Below are positions 8,065 to 9,289 of a stretch of 9,289 nt of DNA, one piece after another (position 1 is the stretch's first letter; the number at the start of each line of letters is the position of its first letter). A program made the position numbers and the translations under genes. The stretch covers positions 1 to 9,289 of the forward strand of contig SKPS01000083.1 in assembly GCA_007119395.1 (NCBI GenBank), given 5' to 3'. This DNA comes from Lentimicrobiaceae bacterium. GTDB lineage: Bacteria > Bacteroidota > Bacteroidia > Bacteroidales > SKPS01. Under the pieces are notes generated by a model. It saw only the letters and a list, made by a program, of their open reading frames with translations, ran no database searches and was not told where the DNA came from.

Positions 8065-8924
8065 AAAATCCTTTCAACAATTTCAATAACAGCCTGCTGT
8101 TGGTCGCCACGCTTGTTGGCATGATGCTTTTTAACAGTTGTCAAATCTTCCGTAAAGCCCCTGATCCGGAAGTGAAGGAGCCGGTAAAGCCCCTGCCGGT
8201 GATGCAATCTCCACCGTCGGCAATGCACGATGCTGCCGCACGCTTCGGGATGATTACCTATGGAGCACAGCTCATGGTGAACTTTGGAGGCACAGAAAAC
8301 TCGGTGAATGCCAACATACGGATTGCCAAAGACTCCATTGTTTGGATCTCAGCCAGGAAATTTGGCTTTGAAATCGGAAGGATCATGCTCTCCCTTGATT
8401 CGGTATGGTTGATGGATCGTATCAGCAACCGCTATTTTGCAGGGGATTATGCTTTCTTTGGCCAACAGTTTAATCTTGACGTGGATTACGACATGGTGGA
8501 GGCGTTGTTGCTCGGTAATCCGCTGCAAAACTGGTCGGATGAACCTGTTGAAACCGATTGTTTGGTGCCGGGGCAATGCACCATCATATACCCCTCAAGG
8601 TATCGTGTTAACCAGGGCAGAGACGGCAGAGCCCGACCCGAAGGGTCTTCTGTCACACGCCAGGAAATTGTTATCTCAACAGAGAATGCCCGCATCATGC
8701 AGAACAGCGTTGAGGTCAGCTACGAAAGACGTAGGATTCAAGCGCAGTACGATCAGTTTACCAGAGTAGGAGAGATGCTGTTGCCTGCCATCGTTGCTGT
8801 GAACATAAATGATCAGGGGATGGAAACGAGGTTGCAGATTGCGGCTGACTCGTTTAAAACGAATGAGGTCCTGGCATTCCCATTTCAGATACCACGGAGC
8901 TATAAACCAATGGATCTAAGGTAA
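8061..8924 (+). CDS. DUF4292 family lipoprotein, LolA/LolB-like fold
   Basis: The 287-residue protein carries a lipoprotein signal peptide with Cys27 in the lipobox (L-F-N-S-C), then a Pro/Lys-rich linker (about 28-52) and a soluble beta-rich domain. The pattern in which W-I-S-A-R-K-F-G-F-E and G-R-I-M-L-S-L-D-S-V-W are followed by D-R, Y-F-A-G-D-Y and a later L-L-L-G-N, ending in F-P-F-Q-I-P, is what I know of the Bacteroidota family DUF4292. That family resembles the half-barrel lipoprotein carriers LolA and LolB, so a role in receiving lipoproteins or other lipids at the outer membrane is a reasonable inference, not proven. Two cysteines at 167 and 173 could form a disulfide in the periplasm. 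The start is the ATG at 8061, which overlaps the TPR lipoprotein stop; a GTG at 8055 would add only two residues. Coupled translation suggests the two lipoproteins are needed in similar amounts. Confidence 0.85.
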   Translation: MKNPFNNFNNSLLLVATLVGMMLFNSCQIFRKAPDPEVKEPVKPLPVMQSPPSAMHDAAARFGMITYGAQLMVNFGGTENSVNANIRIAKDSIVWISARKFGFEIGRIMLSLDSVWLMDRISNRYFAGDYAFFGQQFNLDVDYDMVEALLLGNPLQNWSDEPVETDCLVPGQCTIIYPSRYRVNQGRDGRARPEGSSVTRQEIVISTENARIMQNSVEVSYERRRIQAQYDQFTRVGEMLLPAIVAVNINDQGMETRLQIAADSFKTNEVLAFPFQIPRSYKPMDLR

Positions 8925-8932
8925 AAAATAGA

Positions 8933-9289
8933 GTGAAGCAACGGCTAAAACATAGAATGCAACGCTTAAAGGATCTGCTGTTATTGCGAGTCCATGAGGT
9001 TGGTAGTGCTTGCCGAAACCTTTACAGGCGTTTTCCGCTCAAGTGGGGATTGATCACTGCCATGATGTTGCTGTTTGTGGTTCATTGGGGGCAGCAGGAG
9101 GCATCACCTGAGCGGAGGCGTTTAGAGACCCAGCAGCGGCAGATTCGTGAGCAGATCAGGGTCAACCAGCAAATGCTCAATGAAACCAAGCGAAGCCGTG
9201 AACTCTCTATAGCAGAGATCAACCTGCTCAACAGTCAGATTGGCAAAAGGGGAGAGCTGATAGGGACCATCAATGCTGAGATGCAATAC
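8933..9289 (+). CDS. N-terminal part of a coiled-coil membrane/exported protein, probably EnvC-like M23 peptidase (3' end missing)
   Basis: The frame starts eight bases after the DUF4292 stop and runs, without a stop, to the last base (119 codons visible). Only a GTG at 8933 or an ATG at 8957 can start it, because an in-frame stop sits at 8903-8905; an ATG at 9062 would leave too short a signal. A strongly basic tail of about 40 residues precedes one hydrophobic segment (about residues 38-54, W-G-L-I-T-A-M-M-L-L-F-V-V). After it comes a highly charged, Gln/Glu/Arg-rich helical region (about 58-119) with heptad-like spacing, which would form a coiled coil outside the membrane. That layout, and the position behind a DUF4292 gene, match EnvC-type murein hydrolase activators, whose C-terminal LytM/M23 domain switches on amidases at the septum. 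The M23 domain lies beyond the window, so this call rests on architecture and context. Confidence 0.7.
   Translation, partial: MKQRLKHRMQRLKDLLLLRVHEVGSACRNLYRRFPLKWGLITAMMLLFVVHWGQQEASPERRRLETQQRQIREQIRVNQQMLNETKRSRELSIAEINLLNSQIGKRGELIGTINAEMQY

Noticed and set aside
9026..9045. Twin-arginine (Tat) signal resemblance, R-R-F-P-L-K before the hydrophobic segment of the EnvC-like protein.
   Set aside because: Pro stands where Tat motifs have a hydrophobic residue, the hydrophobic segment is strong as in Sec substrates or anchors, and the family has no cofactor that would need Tat.

Overview
The window looks like chromosomal DNA of a Bacteroidota bacterium, most likely of the order Bacteroidales. 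The grounds are the protein families: a very large NtrY-like sensor kinase, a DUF4292-type lipoprotein, a Wzx-like flippase next to dut, and a nucleotidyltransferase with a hexapeptide tail, all with Bacteroidota-style residue patterns. Gene starts mostly lack strong Shine-Dalgarno sequences, which also fits. Assignment below order (something like Dysgonomonadaceae) would be a guess. I see no RNA gene, CRISPR array, insertion sequence, phage gene or attachment site.

All seven genes lie on the + strand, packed almost without gaps, and read as one transcription unit that enters and leaves the window. In order they are: (1) a 5'-truncated sensor histidine kinase (1-3342); (2) a polysaccharide/lipid-linked oligosaccharide flippase (3339-4829); (3) dUTPase, dut (4826-5272); (4) a sugar-phosphate nucleotidyltransferase with a left-handed beta-helix tail (5293-6303); (5) a TPR-repeat lipoprotein (6331-8064); (6) a DUF4292 / LolB-like lipoprotein (8061-8924); (7) the 5' end of a coiled-coil membrane or exported protein that resembles an EnvC-type murein hydrolase activator (8933-9289, cut by the window end). 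Three junctions are 4-base ATGA stop/start overlaps (3339-3342, 4826-4829, 8061-8064). The other gaps are 20, 27 and 8 bases. No gene-free stretch approaches 300 bases, and there is no room for an obvious internal promoter or terminator.

The common theme is the cell envelope. The flippase and the nucleotidyltransferase would serve glycan precursor export and activation. The two lipoproteins and the EnvC-like protein would act in the periplasm or at the outer membrane, in lipoprotein or outer-membrane assembly and peptidoglycan remodelling. dUTPase is the housekeeping outlier. The kinase has at least 11 visible membrane segments and three extracytoplasmic regions, so it could monitor envelope state, but its partner regulator is not in the window.

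I found no convincing brand-new system. The points most worth a second look are the unusually elaborate kinase, its translational coupling to the flippase, the LolB-like lipoprotein beside a TPR lipoprotein and an EnvC-like gene, and the long basic N-terminal tail of that last protein.
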